DNA of 64,000 nt from Clarkia xantiana subsp. parviflora (GCA_036873135.1 JAPTYO010000008.1:39378819-39442818), one strand, 5' to 3'; positions 22,529 through 34,408 are shown, numbered from the stretch's first letter. Numbers and translations: made by a program. The notes: generated by a model not told the origin, from the sequence alone.

Positions 22529-22995
22529 AATATACTTAAAGCATAACCAAACACAGAACAACAACAAAGTTCACCACATACCACAAAATTCACCATAAAA
22601 CACCAAAATCGCTCAAACATTTTGTCACTTGTAAGAACACCAAGTTCAACACTTAACTTGGTTCTCCAAAATAGTTCACCAAAGACTCCAAAACTAAGTT
22701 TTACCAAGACTCTAACACAAAGTCACAAACTATTCTGCCATAACAAGTTATAAATGCATGCATATTATATAAGTTAACTTAACTAATTATAGTTTATAGC
22801 TGATTAGTTAGCAAAAAGGGACGGGACGGGTCTTTTGGGACTTCGTAAAAAAGCCCTAGTCTTAGCCCTAGCCCTAGTTGAGAAGAAAAGTCCCGCCCAT
22901 TAGGGCTTGGGCACATTTTTGGGACGGGCTTTTTGGGACGGGCTAGGGCGGGACGGGCGGGACTTTGAGCCTCTCGGGATATTTTCTCACCCCTA
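22314..22995. mobile_element. hAT-type MITE inside chromovirus C
   Basis: It is flanked by a perfect 8-bp duplication, CCGCCCAC (22306-22313 and 22996-23003). The ends are TAGGGCTGAGCA and, complemented, TAGGGGTGAGAA, typical hAT termini. Subterminal regions are full of GGGACGGGC-type words, as expected for transposase binding. A run of about 22 A lies at 22499-22520. No coding capacity is present. Confidence 0.9.
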
Positions 22996-23625
22996 CCGCC
23001 CACTTCGAGTCGTGACACTCCCGCAAGATCTCCCTTCGAAGGTTGTCATGTTGAAGCACGTACAGCCGTGGTCCTTTGGTGTAGAGTAAGCCATCTTCAC
23101 ACCAAAACTGTCGTGTCTTCCCCTCGGTCACCATCACCATTAACGCTTGGGCCATCGCATCGTGCTTAAGCCCCTCCTATATCCTCCCGTTAAGCGTGCA
23201 TTCAGGTCGTCTTATGGTGCCAAATCCACTTGCCTACTTAGTGCATCCGCAACCGAGTTTGTCTTCCCCGGTTTGTACTCCAACGTGAAGTCGAACTCCG
23301 CTAGGAAATCTTGCGACCTTGCTTGCTTAGGCGACAACTTCTTTTGGGTTTGGAAGTAACTCGTAGCCACGTTGTCGGTCCGCACCACGAACCGGGATCC
23401 AAGGAGATAGTGCCTCCATGTTCGAATGCAATGCACCACCGCCGTCATTTCCTTCTCCTGGACCGTGTACCATCTTTCGATGTCGCTAAGTTTCCGGGAC
23501 TCGTAGGCAATTTGATGCCCATCTTGCATGAGAACTCCTCCAATGGCAAAGTCCGAGGCGTCCGTCTCTACCTCGAATGGCTTTTTGTAATCCGGCAACA
23601 CGAGAACGGGCTCCTCCGTGACCGC
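22996..23625 (-). pseudogene. RNase H and integrase N-terminus of chromovirus C
   Basis: RNase H motifs read from 23601: FEVETDASDFAIGGVLMQDG, WRHYLLGSRFVVRTDN and TNSVADALSR. A degraded linker then leads to DGLLYTKGPRLYVLQHDNLR and ECHDSKW, the start of the integrase zinc finger, which breaks off at the hAT MITE. A TGA at 23626-23628 separates this part from RT in what was one frame. Confidence 0.85.
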
Positions 23626-25467
23626 TCACTTCAAGCGATCGAACGCCGTTTGACACTTCTCCGTCCACTCCCAACTAAGGCCCTTCTTCAACAGGTCCGT
23701 AAGTGGCACGGTAATGCTCGAGTATCCCTTGATGAACCGCCGGTAACAGTTGGCCAAGCCAAGGAACAATCGTACCTCCGTCACCTTGGTTGGTGGCTCC
23801 CACTCCATGATTGCTTTGACTTTGGACGGGTCCATGCAAACTCGCCCACCTCCAAAAATATGACCGGGAAAGGGGACTTCCCGTTGTGCAAACGCACACT
23901 TCTCCTTCTTCACATAAAGGGTGTTCTCCCGCAATGCCTCGAACACTTGGCGCAAGTGCTCGATATCTTCCTCCAATGTACAACTATACACCACAATGTC
24001 GTCAAGGTAAACCACAACGAAACGATCCAGGAATGGATGGAGTACCTTGTTCATGAGAGTACAAAATGTAGCCGGCGCATTTGTTAATCCGAAGGGCATT
24101 ACGAGGAATTCGTATGATCCATAGCGCGTCACACAAGCCGTCTTTGGTTCGTCTCCCTCCGCGATCCAAACTTGCCAATATCCCGAGTGTAAGTCCAGCT
24201 TTGAGAACCATCTCGGCCCGCTAAGTTGGTCAAACAAGTCCGCGATGAGAGGAATCGGGTACTTGTTCTTCACCGTCAACTTGTTCAACGCCCGGTAGTC
24301 GATGCACATCCGCAATGATCTGTCATGCTTCTTTTGGAACAGCACCGGCGCGCCGAACGGGGCCTTGGAAGGCCGGATATATCCCGCATCTAACAACTCC
24401 TTGAGATGCTTTCGTAACTCCTCCAACTCCGGGGGTGCCATGCAATACGGCGCCATGGCGAGTGGCCGTGCGTCCGGGACCAACTCGATCTTGTGGTCCA
24501 CCTCCCTCTTAGGTGGCAACTCCTTTGGAATCTCGGCCGGCATAACGTCTCCAAATTCTCCAAGGACTTGGGCTATTTCCTCCGGGATTTCGTCCCCTCG
24601 GCTTTCACCCTCATCCAACTTCAAGGTAGCGAGGTAAGTGCACTCGCCTTTGTGGACTCCCTTCTTGAGTTGCATGGCCGACAAGGTCTTGTTGTCACCT
24701 CCCTTCGAACGCTTGACCGGCACGATACATTGGCACCTCGCATCCAGGATACAAATGCAATCCGCAAAAGGAACAATCATGGCATCGATACAATCGAGGA
24801 AGTCCAACCCAATAACGAAGTCGTAGTCATCGAGAGGGATCACCTCCACCGTTTCTTTACTGCTCCAAATACCCATCTTAATGCTTACCTCGCGAGCAAT
24901 TCCGCATGTCGGGACTTCCTTCGAATTCACTGTCTTCAACGTCGTGTTGGTTTTCTCCAAGCGAAGGTTCAGCTTCTTTGCGACCTCCTCGGACATAAAG
25001 AGGTTGGAAGCCCCCGTTTCGACAAGTGCATTCATCTTCTTGCCGGCAACTTCTATCTCCGCGAACATTAGGCCCTGCGCCTTGGCCTTTTTGCTTTGAA
25101 TGGAGCTAAGGATCCGCAGCGAACCCAACCGCGTTCCTTCTTCTTCCGTCTCCTCCGAAGTCACGAGAGCTGCGAATTTCTCCCGTTTTGGACAATCCCG
25201 AGCCAAGTGAGGCCCCTTAAACAAGAAGCACTCCATCGGGCCACAATCCTTCCACCGCAATCCACCTTTGTCTTTGGAAAACGACTTGGTGAATCTTCCG
25301 CCATCGGACTTTCCTCCATCGGGCTTGTGGGATTTCCCTCCACTAGGATGAGGAGGTTTACCACGATCTCCCCCACCATTTGGTTTGGACTTCTCCGACC
25401 GAAATTCGTGTAGCGACTCGGCCGTCACCATCGCCTTCTCCAAGTTCTCCACGCCCCGACGCTCCAA
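23626..25467 (-). pseudogene. Protease and reverse transcriptase of chromovirus C
   Basis: A 613-codon open stretch. After a basic Gly/Lys-rich linker and a degenerate knuckle ([18 protein letters not shown]), the protease active site reads [14 protein letters not shown], with Glu in place of the catalytic Asp. RT follows with [71 protein letters not shown] and [12 protein letters not shown], then the connection domain to FDRLK and a TGA. The Glu substitution would be expected to disable the protease, so this copy is unlikely to be autonomous even without the insertions. Confidence 0.92.
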
Positions 25468-25479
25468 CTCCGTCTTAGC

Positions 25480-26259
25480 TCATGGTTTGAGACCGTCCAT
25501 GAACTGACAGAACGCCTCATTTTGGGTCATGGAAGGAATTTGAAGCATCAACTCCGTGAATTGCTTCACATACTCACGAAGTTCCCCCTTGTGCTCCAAT
25601 CGACGAAGCTTTCCCCGCGCTTCGTTCTCGGCATACTCCGGGTAGAACTGTTTGTGAAATTCCACCCTGAACTCCTCCAAAGATTGCATCTCCTCCCCTA
25701 GTCGGTTGTCCTGCCTACGACGCCACCAAACTAGTGCATTATCTTGCAAATAGGAAAAGATCATACCTAGCCGAGACATATCATCATCTACTCCCGTGGC
25801 TCGGAAGTAGTTCTCCATGCTGAAAAGGAAGTTGTCCACGTCCTTGGCCACTCGAGACCCTTTGAACTTGTCCGGCCTAAGGACGTCCGGACGCGGACCG
25901 AGCTGTACCGCGCCCGCCCCTTCGACGCGGGTTCTCCGCACCCGATTCAGCTCCCTCTTGATTTCAGCCACCTCCGCTCGCAACCCCACGAGCTCATTCA
26001 CCTCTTCTCGGATGGTCGTGGTAGCTCCGAGCGTGTCACCCTTCTTCCCAAGTTCCTCAGTTGAGTCCTTCACATCCTTATGGATCTCCTCCATTCCTGA
26101 ACGGAATTCGTCCGCACCTTTGGACGCACCAACCGCGTCTGCTTGGACTTCCGCCACCACATTCTGCAGCACCGCGAGTTGATGATATAGGTCTGCCAAC
26201 TGCTCCTTGGTATTCATCCGGGTCTTCTCAGCTACCACCGCCTCCGACTGGGATGCCAT
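25480..26259 (-). pseudogene. Gag of chromovirus C
   Basis: 260 codons from ATG 26259. An N-terminal coiled-coil-like region (TKEQLADLYHQLAVLQNVVA) precedes the capsid core: RPDKFKGSRVAKDVDNFLFS, ALVWWRRRQDNRLGE, EEFRVEFHKQFYPEYAENEA and ELREYVKQFTELMLQIPSM. It ends at a TGA (25480-25482) where a Trp codon is expected; the frame then continues straight into the protease part. So gag-pol was one frame and this is a nonsense change. Confidence 0.88.
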
Positions 26260-26270
26260 CGATTAACCTT

Positions 26271-26282
26271 GCTCTGATACCA
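26271..26282 (-). other. Primer-binding site of chromovirus C
   Basis: The minus strand reads TGGTATCAGAGC two bases after the 5' LTR, complementary to initiator tRNA-Met. Confidence 0.85.
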
Positions 26283-26284
26283 CT

Positions 26285-26706
26285 TGCCACGGGCTTGGAT
26301 TATCTAGCGCTCCCTAACCCGTGCGGCCTTAGGATTCTGCTCCTAAGTCAGCCTTTTCCCTAGAAAAACTAAGATGAGAAGAGTATGAAGTGGAGAGGAA
26401 CTTTAGAACTCAAGTGCTTATGATTTCTTGGATGATTTACAAATGAGGAGAGCTCCCCTTATATAGGCTCCAAGGGAGTCATCTACCAACTACCCGCATT
26501 AATTACAAGAGTCTCAACTACCCATTAAATACTATCTCTAGATAACTCTACATATTACAAGAGATATCTACAAGTGTGTGGAGTCTTCTAGAATCTTCTA
26601 GAATCGCACGCATCCCAAGACTCCTCGATATGGATTCCCGACTTGTAAACGAGGCCCGACGTGTCACGGACAAGCCTTAGATCATGTAAACTCCACGTCC
26701 GTGACA
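26285..26706 (-). repeat. 5' LTR of chromovirus C
   Basis: On the plus strand it starts TGCCACGGGCTTGG (first bases changed from TGTCACGG) and ends GTCCGTGACA, 422 bp. TATATAAG is on the minus strand (complement of about 26459-26467). It is nearly identical to 13883-14305, so the insertion is young. Confidence 0.85.
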
Positions 26707-28601
26707 TCAGTCTCTTAAAACGGTTTTAATCGCAAATTACCGGAACGGTAATTTTAAAATAAGCATACCCGATCTTGGCTTTGCCAAGGCCCTTTTTGTT
26801 ATGGAAAATCATTCCGATGAATTCATTCATGCATACATAATTCTACAATCCATGTAAATTATCATATGCCAGTAACATCATCATACCTCACACACATGCT
26901 TACGCGTCATGCGTCTAATGTTCAGAGGAACTCATGCTTGCATTCATAATTCTACTTAGAAGTAAATCGTAAAATCAATTACACCCTCAACATTCTAGCA
27001 TACGTGTCAAACATGCAACATTCACATCAATCATACACAATTGGCGACTGGTTTTTGGTTTTAAAATATTTTTAAACATTAGGGGCTGATTTGCAATTCA
27101 TGCTTATATTCAGTTACGCAAACTTCTAGACATGAATCCTAGGCATTTCCAACCATCACAACATGTCTATCCTAGTGCGCATTCCATATATTTAACCAGG
27201 GCTCCGCCCACAACATGAAATATCCAGCTAGCTTGACGTAGTCAAGAAAACAGTTCTAATCATGCATAAATATATATATTGAATAATAAACAATTGCAAT
27301 TCAGCCCTCTAATTAATCCAGTCCCAAAAACTTGTATCTCCGGGATCCATCCACGTAATCGAAACAAGGCATAAAGGTTAGTAACCTTATGAGCACTGAG
27401 TAGTCCATTTCGAGGTTCAAAAACATTTGGACTTTAAAACTTGACCTTCTTATTTTAATTGACTTGAATTCGGTTTGGAAAACATTGTTCGGTTCAGTCA
27501 ATTTCAGTCCGTTTTGGTCCGGTTCGGTTCGCTTCAGAAAATCCGATTCGGTTCGGTCCGGTTTTTACTTTTAAAATCTAGTTCGGTCCGAACCGGTCCA
27601 AGAAAATAGGGTTCGCTTCAACACTCAAAACCGGTTCGGTTAGATCCACATAATTACCCCGGTCCGACCCGACCCGAATAGGTCGAACCGATTGAGAAAA
27701 TCCGGTTCGGTTTTGTTTCGTCCCGGTTTAACATATTGGACCGGCCCAATAATTAAAATTTTAAAGGTTGGGCCGAAATGTTTACTTGTGGCCCAATAGG
27801 GTTTTAAAGTCCAAAAAATATTTAAGTTAGCCACCAAGTAACATTAATTATATAAAATAATTTCCAATATTAAATAAATATATATATATATATATATATA
27901 TAATTCGGCACTTATCTAACATATATATATATTTATTGCTAAGATTCTATCTTTAAGATTAAATCAATCAACAATATATATATATATATATATATATGTA
28001 AAATCGGCTAGTATATATAAATATATATTTTATTTATTTTCAATATCTTCAATAGGGAAACAAATAACTGACAATATATTTTCTCAATATTTTAGGTAAC
28101 TAAATATATCAATAATATCTTAAACCCTATTTAAATATTTAGATATATTGATAGTGATATATATTTCTATATATTATTGTGAATTTATCCTAATGTTCCC
28201 AATTATAGATATATTGTTACCTTAATTAAAAATTAAAATATGGTAAACATATAATCTTAAACAATGTTATATGTATGTGTCGAAATATCTAACTTGGTAA
28301 CCAAGAAATTAAAAATTTTACTTTTAAAAATAATTAAAATTTTCGGCACAAACACTAATTGGGAATAAGTGGTCAAATTTTAAGATCAAATTTTAATAAG
28401 ATTTACAATCCAATGTTTGATTTTGATAAATATCACCATTTTCTTGAAGATCATGAACATCAATTTAACCAAGAACATGAAAAATTTCGGACCACCCTTG
28501 AACTTAAAATTTTAAATTTTAAATTCCCTTTTAAAAATTCAGTCCGAAAATTTTAAAACTCCAAGAACACCAATTTATCAAAATCATGAACTCCTAACCT
28601 T
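26707..28601 (-). other. Long leader of copia A
   Basis: This lies between decayed gag and the primer site and is noncoding. 27480-27720 is a cluster of GGTTCGG/CCGGTT words. 27840-28030 holds several (TA)n runs (for example 27876-27902). It is collinear with 40126-41949 in copia B and 52258-54641 in copia C, so the leader is a conserved part of this family. Confidence 0.65.
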
Positions 28602-28613
28602 GCTCTGATACCA
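28602..28613 (-). other. Primer-binding site of copia A
   Basis: The minus strand reads TGGTATCAGAGC next to the 5' LTR, complementary to initiator tRNA-Met. Confidence 0.88.
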
Positions 28614-28614
28614 C

Positions 28615-29211
28615 TGTTAGATTACGGGGAGTAATCACTACTGAAACTTAAACATGGTATGTGCTAGTAATATCAATTACGCAGCGGAAAGTTTACACAT
28701 ACCTCAAGAGTAGCCGTATTCCAAGATCCTTGCTCAAGGGAGTTCGCGATCCTCCGGTCGGGACCCGTAGAGGTTCTTGTTAGAGAAGCCCTACGTGGTG
28801 CAGCTCCACAGCAAAGCCTCTGATCGATTCTTGGCACGGGGACAGATCTCTGGAGAGTTTACTCGAAAGCAATTTGGTACACCCTTGGTGACTTATGTGG
28901 TTCGGCCGAACCTTGTGTATGGGAGGAGGGTTTTTCTCTCTAAAACTCTCTTGTGAGGGAATTATGATTAACCCTAAAATTTCCCTAACACCTCTTATTT
29001 ATAAGAGGAGTAAAGTGGACAAAAGTCCACTTTACCCCACCTAGGGTTTCGGCTGGCCTATGTATTTGGGGAGGCCCAATTTTGGGCCTCCCATGTCAAT
29101 TGGGATTTGGGTCTAGCCCAATTACCCTAAAGTGACATTTACCCAAGTTCATTAGGTAAACTATACATATTATGGGCTACCAATTACGGCGCCCATCACC
29201 ATATGCTTACA
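28615..29211 (-). repeat. 5' LTR of copia A
   Basis: On the plus strand it reads TGTTAGATTACGGGG ... CATATGCTTACA, 597 bp. The minus-strand TATA box is the complement of 28996-29003. It is very similar to the 3' LTR. Confidence 0.85.
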
Positions 29212-29216
29212 CTTCA

Positions 29217-29823
29217 ACCACTAGTGGTACTTTTGGTGTACTCTCTCCACAGTGGACATCTTCATTATGGACAATTTGATGGTCATCGTCCTCAAACAGG
29301 TGGCGGTCCTCATCAATCGGGTTATTCTCCTCCTCAACATGCTCCTAAAGATGGTCCTCTTCATGGTTGTGCTGATGAGCCTTATCGTGGGCTGCTTGAT
29401 GGTCGTCAACCGTGATCTTTTCAACATGTACGTACTCATGGTGGTCCTCCTCAACATGGATGTACTCATGGTGGTCTTCCTCAACCGGCTTCTACTCCTC
29501 CTGTTGAGCATCCTGAAGATGGTCTTCTTCATAGTTCTGATGAGCTTTATCGTGGACAACATCATTCTTCCGCTTATCCTCTTAATGAATAGGTGTTCAT
29601 GGTTCTATTGTGCCTCCTCATGGACATCATGATGCTCCTCCTCATGGTTCTGGTCCAGCTCGTGATCTTCAACCAGTTGATCCTCCTGAACTAGTCTTCT
29701 CTTTGTCTTCTTATTTTTCCTGAATTTCCCTATTGACTGAAATGGACACACCAACATACAACAACCACCATCATCTAGAAGTATACACACACCAAATATG
29801 AACAACCCTAAGTATCTACACAT
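29217..29823 (-). pseudogene. Acidic His-rich remnant of a MULE gene
   Basis: On the minus strand a basic segment (KFRKNKKTKRRLVQEDQL) runs into ELDQNHEEEHHDVHEEA. After a frame change there follow repeated acidic/His blocks (EDHHEYIHVEEDHHEYVHVE, DDDHQIVHNEDVH) with at least two stops. Other frames on both strands are also open because the tract is a degenerate repeat; the acidic minus frame is the one consistent with the flanking coding context. Copia A interrupts it at 29216/7945. No family is recognised. Confidence 0.35.
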
Positions 29824-30733
29824 CTAATTTCAAGAACCCTATGTATCCAGACATCTAATATCAAATAACCAGAATTATACAGACAACAACACTACGTATC
29901 CAGGCATCTAGTTTCAACAACTAGAATTATCCAAACAGCAACTAAGAACATGCCCAAATATCCACGACGCAAAATAACTAGATGACAATACATAACAACT
30001 GAACGTAACTCTATATAGGCAGCCAAAAAACCATCATCGTCAACTTATTCGACCTCGTTGTTATTCACTGCTGACTTCCTTTTCCTAGATGTGGAACCAC
30101 GGTCATTATTTTTTGGGGAGATTTCAGCCAGTCTGAGCTCTACAAAACTAACAATGTTGAAAAGTTAATTGACATCATTCAAGTGAACAAAAAAAAAACA
30201 AATATACACATACCAACTCAAAGTTTACATCAACTCTCCTTTCTGTAGGAACTTGGTCATCCGCCACATCACTATTCATCCTCTCTAGATCTTCAATTCC
30301 ATCTATAGTCTGCTTCATTGAAAAAAGTATTTACTTAACTTTTTTTATCAAACACTACCATGTAATAAAGTCGTTTAAAGGTCAACATAGATGTGTTCTA
30401 CGATTTTAAGGACAACCCTTCTTTTATGATCACCACTTCTGCAGATGGAGCTTCAGATAGTGAATGTCCTCCTTAGTTTGTTTCGTCTAGGCTCATGCCT
30501 CACTCTTGTCCTTATCTTTCTGGGACGACCAGACTGTTGTCTAAATTTGGGAGGCTGAATAGGTATGCAAGTCTGATTTTCCCAGAATTCCATACTTGGA
30601 ACGGGATAGATAACCCTATCATATGCCCGCAACATTGCCTTCTTGGTCATGATTTCGTGGACAAACGCAGACAGTGGTCGAACCTCTTGTATAATACATC
30701 TTAGACTGTGTCCGCATGGTAGTCCGGAAATCT

Positions 30734-30981
30734 TAGGGCTCGGCACGATGGGCCGAAACGAACACGACACGAAAATTACGGGTTTGGGTTTGATATTAAT
30801 AACACGGAACGACACGATAACACGATATAACAAGATTTTTTATACTAAAATGGTTAAATATTAATTTTTTTTATTCAATTTACTATAGGTTTTTTTGTCA
30901 GTTTTTCATGTTGGGCCGTGTTTGGGCTGACCCCCAGAACACGACACGAACCCGCACGGCCCGCACGAATTGCCAGCCCTA
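30734..30981. mobile_element. hAT-type MITE in the SWIM finger of the MULE transposase
   Basis: The ends are TAGGGCTCGGCA and, complemented, TAGGGCTGGCAA. The flanking octamers are GGAAATCT and AGAAATCT, 7 of 8 identical. Subterminal ACACGACACG repeats occur at both sides. It lies between the CxC and CxH halves of the SWIM motif. Termini are similar to, but the interior is different from, the hAT MITE at 22314. Confidence 0.85.
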
Positions 30982-31619
30982 AGAAATCTTGTATTGGCGA
31001 CATGAGCATTGATGCTCCACCAAGTTTACGTGGTACACCCGTCCTTGGTACTAAACCTCGTAATGGTTGCCACCGGAATAAGTCATGTTGCATGACATTG
31101 CAATAGACGACCATCTTCGAATATTCTCCAAGATCTTTGGTCCCCAATTCCTTATCCAGTTCGGCACCTTATCCCTTTTCTCCTGAAATTTCTTCATAAG
31201 TTTCTTTCTTATAATCTCAAAAGCTGTGATTATCGGCTTTGATCGCCCTTCCTTTATGCTCGTGTTGAAGTCGTCGTTATGATTTTTTAGTATCAAGTCA
31301 ACATTCGACTCGTTGGTGAGTAGCTTCGTGCCCACTGCTCTCGGGGGATTTGGTTTAGGTATTCAAAGGCTTCTGGCTTGAACCTCCTCAAGGACTCAAT
31401 GTGTTCTTCATGTTTAGTTTTTAAGGATGCATAAGCTGCTCCGTAAACACGATCCCTGATTCTCATCCCTTTCCAACCAAGTGCCTTCATATTCTTGTGA
31501 ATGTGACAGATAAAAAACCGATGTTCAGCCTCTGGAAAGGTTACTTGAACAGCATTTACCAGCCCATGGGTTCGTTGTTACGTAAAAAAGGTAAGTACAG
31601 AACAAAGTAGATATATCCA

Positions 31620-32410
31620 AACAAATTACATATATCAACACATTAAATTTAAACCAGCAGAATTATCCTGAGACCAAATTTGATCAACCACAAATCTCCA
31701 TACAGCAAATATTAACAATCAGAGTTAGCCAGACACCAAATTTCAGCAACCACAAATCTCCAGACAGCAAATATTAACAATAAGAATTAGCCAGCCACCA
31801 AATTTCAACAGCTGGAAAACTACAGAAAACAAATAATAGAATTCGTTACCTAAATGGACATCTCACATGTCTCAAATACTAAAATGTAAACTAATTAAAA
31901 AAAATTACCAAAATGTCTGCGGGGCTCATTGAAAAAACGGCGGTGAAGGTCTGCCTCTCTTTCAAAGAATGGCGGTGAAGGTCTGCTGCTCTTTCAAAGA
32001 GCGGCGGATGAACAGTGCAGTCACATCCGGCACAGTTTTTTTTTTTTTTTTGTAATTTCCGTTGGAAATAACGACATTGTTCATTCGCCGCTCTTTGAAA
32101 AAGCGGCAGACTTTCACCGTCATTTTTTTCAAAGAGCCCCGACTGACACTTTTGTAATTTTTTTTAATTATTTTAAATTTTAGTATTCGAGATATGTCAG
32201 ATGGTCATTTGGGTAAAGGCCTCAAAATAATAACAACCAGAATTAGCCAGACGCCAAATTTCAACAACCAAAACTCTCTAGATAGCAAATAGTAACAACC
32301 ATAAGTATGTAGACATCAAATTTGATCATCCATAATTATCAAGAGAGCAAGTAACAACAACCCTAAGTATGTTGACATCTAATTTCAACAACCCTTAGTA
32401 TAAAAAAAAA
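31620..32410 (-). repeat. TIR-related repeats in a transposase intron
   Basis: Diverged units of about 45-60 bp contain CAGACACCAAATTTCAACAA, CCAGAATTA and CCAGACAGCAAATA. They occur at 31620-31846 and 32216-32410, with relatives at 29800-29950. The same word forms the right terminus of the MULE (about 44239-44258). A MITE lies in the middle. Confidence 0.6.
31847..32215. mobile_element. Small foldback MITE
   Basis: The ends TACCTAAATGGACATCTCAC and, complemented, TACCCAAATGACCATCTGAC extend into inverted repeats of about 110 bp. The inner part has direct copies of GGCGGTGAAGGTCTGC and a T15 run near 32037-32051. A clear target duplication was not found. Confidence 0.65.
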
Positions 32411-32786
32411 ATCAAGGTATACATACCTTTTGTCTTTCTGACATGATGATCCAACCTCAATTACTGCGACCTGACCCAATGTCCCTCATTAGGAGATCGA
32501 GAAACCACTTCCATGTATCGCATGTCTCAGCTTCTACTCAAGCAATAGCAATGGGGAACAATATGTTGTTTGGATCTTGACCGGCGACATACAGTAGTTG
32601 TTTGTGTTCCACCCCCTTCAAGTGGCACCCATCCAGACCAAAGAAAGATCTGCAACCATGGTTAAAACCAGATTTACATGCCTCTAGGTACATGTAAAAG
32701 GAAGAAACTTCCCCCATTCGATAGGATCTTTACTGAAATTCTCAGATTGGACATCATTACGGCGTGCGAGTATTCCCAAAGTTTCC

Positions 32787-32790
<4 letters not shown>

Positions 32791-32849
<59 letters not shown>
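32791..32849. repeat. (CT)n microsatellite inside transposase remnant
   Basis: About 29 CT units. On the coding strand it is (GA)n and reads as a run of Arg-Glu within the central transposase segment, directly after WFAVLNACKLKW. Confidence 0.95.
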
Positions 32850-32854
<5 letters not shown>

Positions 32855-34408
32855 TAATTTGCAAGCGTTCAAAACAGCGAACCAACTCACATCGAAGTTT
32901 CTATCTGTTGCAAGCTCCCTGACAATATAATTAGTGCTAAGTTGTTGTTCTCTGTACGTGTGAAGATAGTGACGAATAATCCACTTACAGTTTATCCGGT
33001 TTGTTTTAAAGACCTGACACTGCTTTCCATGCGTATCATGGAAACTCTTAACCTGAAATATAACCGCTATCATTTACACGAATCAACAACTTATACGTGC
33101 AAATAAACTAATACAATTATATTACCTGAAGACTTTCCTCATGTTGGACCTTCGACGCATATATCTTCCACCCACAGTTCTTGTGACACACAGCTTGCAC
33201 CTTTTCCTGGGAGTTACTCTTGAACTTTTACGCGTACCTATGCGTACCGCTGTGTTCGGACAGTGCTAGACGGGATACGTCAGCATCTGGGAATAACAGT
33301 CCAACCCTCAAATCTGGTACAGGGGCATTGAAATCGGTACTTCATTTGTACTCGGGGTACCGTGAACGACAACCAACTTCATCTACATTGGAACCTTCCG
33401 GTGTAAGTATACTGGTGCTATTCATCATCTCCATAGGTTGTGCTCATGTCATCCAAATCATGCATTTCATCTAACCAGTCACCCTGAGGTGGGTGTGGGT
33501 TTTCATCTACAAAAAAAGTCGTGAACATGCATTAATCAACTAAGTGTGTGAACTGAAATAATACAGTAATAACAGGCCATATAAGAAACCTTACCTGGTG
33601 CATTTTCACGACGTAATCCGATTGGATAACCAGGGACAGTGTTCCTCTTTCTTGGTTGATGCTCTCCTCTTCTAACAGCTGCAACCTTCTTCCCCGCTGC
33701 TATGTCCTTCCTCGTTTGATCTTAAACCTCCTTCTCCATAGTCGTTGTCTCGTTGGCCACAAACTCCCAGGCTGCGGTATGTCAAGTGATTCCAGTTTGT
33801 CATTAGGTGTACCCGCGGTAGCATCAGGTGTACCCACAATATCGTCGGTACTATGGTCATCATCACCATCTCGTGGCTCCCAATTAGCATCGGAGATGCT
33901 ACAATTTAATGTGGAATGAATAGGTTATGTACCCGCTCCTTAACTATCGGAATATACTTCATGTATTTGCGAGGATGACTGTACTTGAACAGGTGCTCGA
34001 ACTCCATCATTGGCATCATCACTGGAGTGACCTGCTGCAGCCCTCCTCAATACCGCATTGAGGTCTTCCATATAACTCATCAAGTAAACTGTAGACATTA
34101 AATATTCGTTTGGGACGAATCTTGCACTGTGTCCAATAACATCATGTCCAGGACGAACACTAGGAACTTCAGATACATTGGTCTTCACCATATATAGCTG
34201 CATCATAGCGCTTTTTGGATGGTTTTGCAAAACTTCATCCCAGTCAGACCTACACATGACCAGCTGAAGATGTATTGTTCCAGGCCCGTACATCCTATAG
34301 TGTATTTGCTCCCAATCAAGTACCCATACTTCGCCCTCAGTTCCTGAAGCAGCATCCAGTACTCATAATCCCTCGTAGTCTCAAAATAATTCAGCTCCCC
34401 GATATATT

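Larger units (their letters stand above)
13883..26706 (-). mobile_element. Chromovirus C (Ty3/gypsy with chromodomain), nested in copia A
   Basis: Its LTRs are 13883-14305 and 26285-26706. The order on the minus strand is gag, protease, RT, RNase H, integrase, chromodomain. The flanks are ATCAG (13878-13882) and, at the right, TCAG preceded by the terminal A of the LTR, so the TSD is 4 or 5 bp. The homologous position in copia B (40121-40130, ATCAGTCTCT) is uninterrupted, which confirms the insertion point. Two later insertions lie inside: Tat-like element D (14758-21476) and a hAT MITE (22314-22995). Confidence 0.92.
7946..29211 (-). mobile_element. Copia A, a Ty1/copia element holding a nested chromovirus
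   Basis: It is bounded by LTRs 7946-8534 and 28615-29211 and flanked by a perfect 5-bp target duplication, CTTCA (7941-7945 and 29212-29216). The minus-strand order is 5' LTR, primer site, a leader of about 1.9 kb, decayed gag, RT-RNase H, 3' noncoding tract, 3' LTR. About 12.8 kb is a nested chromovirus (13883-26706). Without it the element would be about 8.4 kb. No protease-integrase region is recognised. Copia B (34409-42555) has the same layout. Confidence 0.9.
30047..34403 (-). pseudogene. MuDR-type MULE transposase (body), degenerate
   Basis: Segments in order on the minus strand are: N-terminal domain (IHYRMYGPGTIHLQLVMCRS, about 34290-34230); central segment (KSFHDTHGKQCQVF, CKWIIRHYLHTYRE, 33073-32684); catalytic start FGLDGCHLKG and AGQDPNNILFPIAIA (about 32640-32520), then a TGA where Trp is expected; after an intron-like gap, PEAEHRFFICHIHKN and EYLNQIPREQWARSYSPTS (31590-31300); a SWIM finger (CSCRQYK and GLPCGH); and the tail QPPKFRQQSGRPRKIRTR (about 30500). 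A terminal basic stretch, STSRKRKSAVNNNEVE, lies near 30050. Many shifts and stops make it nonfunctional. MULE transposases cut and paste through their terminal repeats. Confidence 0.8.

Noticed and set aside
23311..25413. Several long plus-strand frames opposite the chromovirus pol
   Set aside because: They are shadows of the minus-strand RT and protease frame with no recognisable domain.
27870..28030. TA-rich tract as a possible replication origin or matrix attachment site
   Set aside because: Simple (TA)n expansion repeated at the same place in three copia copies; no independent support.
29221..29632. Long open frames on both strands (114 and 126 codons)
   Set aside because: Both arise from a degenerate repeat. 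The Met/Arg/Thr-rich and Leu/Met/Val-rich products look artificial; the acidic His-rich minus frame fits its neighbours better.
32684..33073. Arg-Glu repeat domain protein
   Set aside because: The Arg-Glu run is a microsatellite expansion inside a MULE transposase remnant, not a separate gene.
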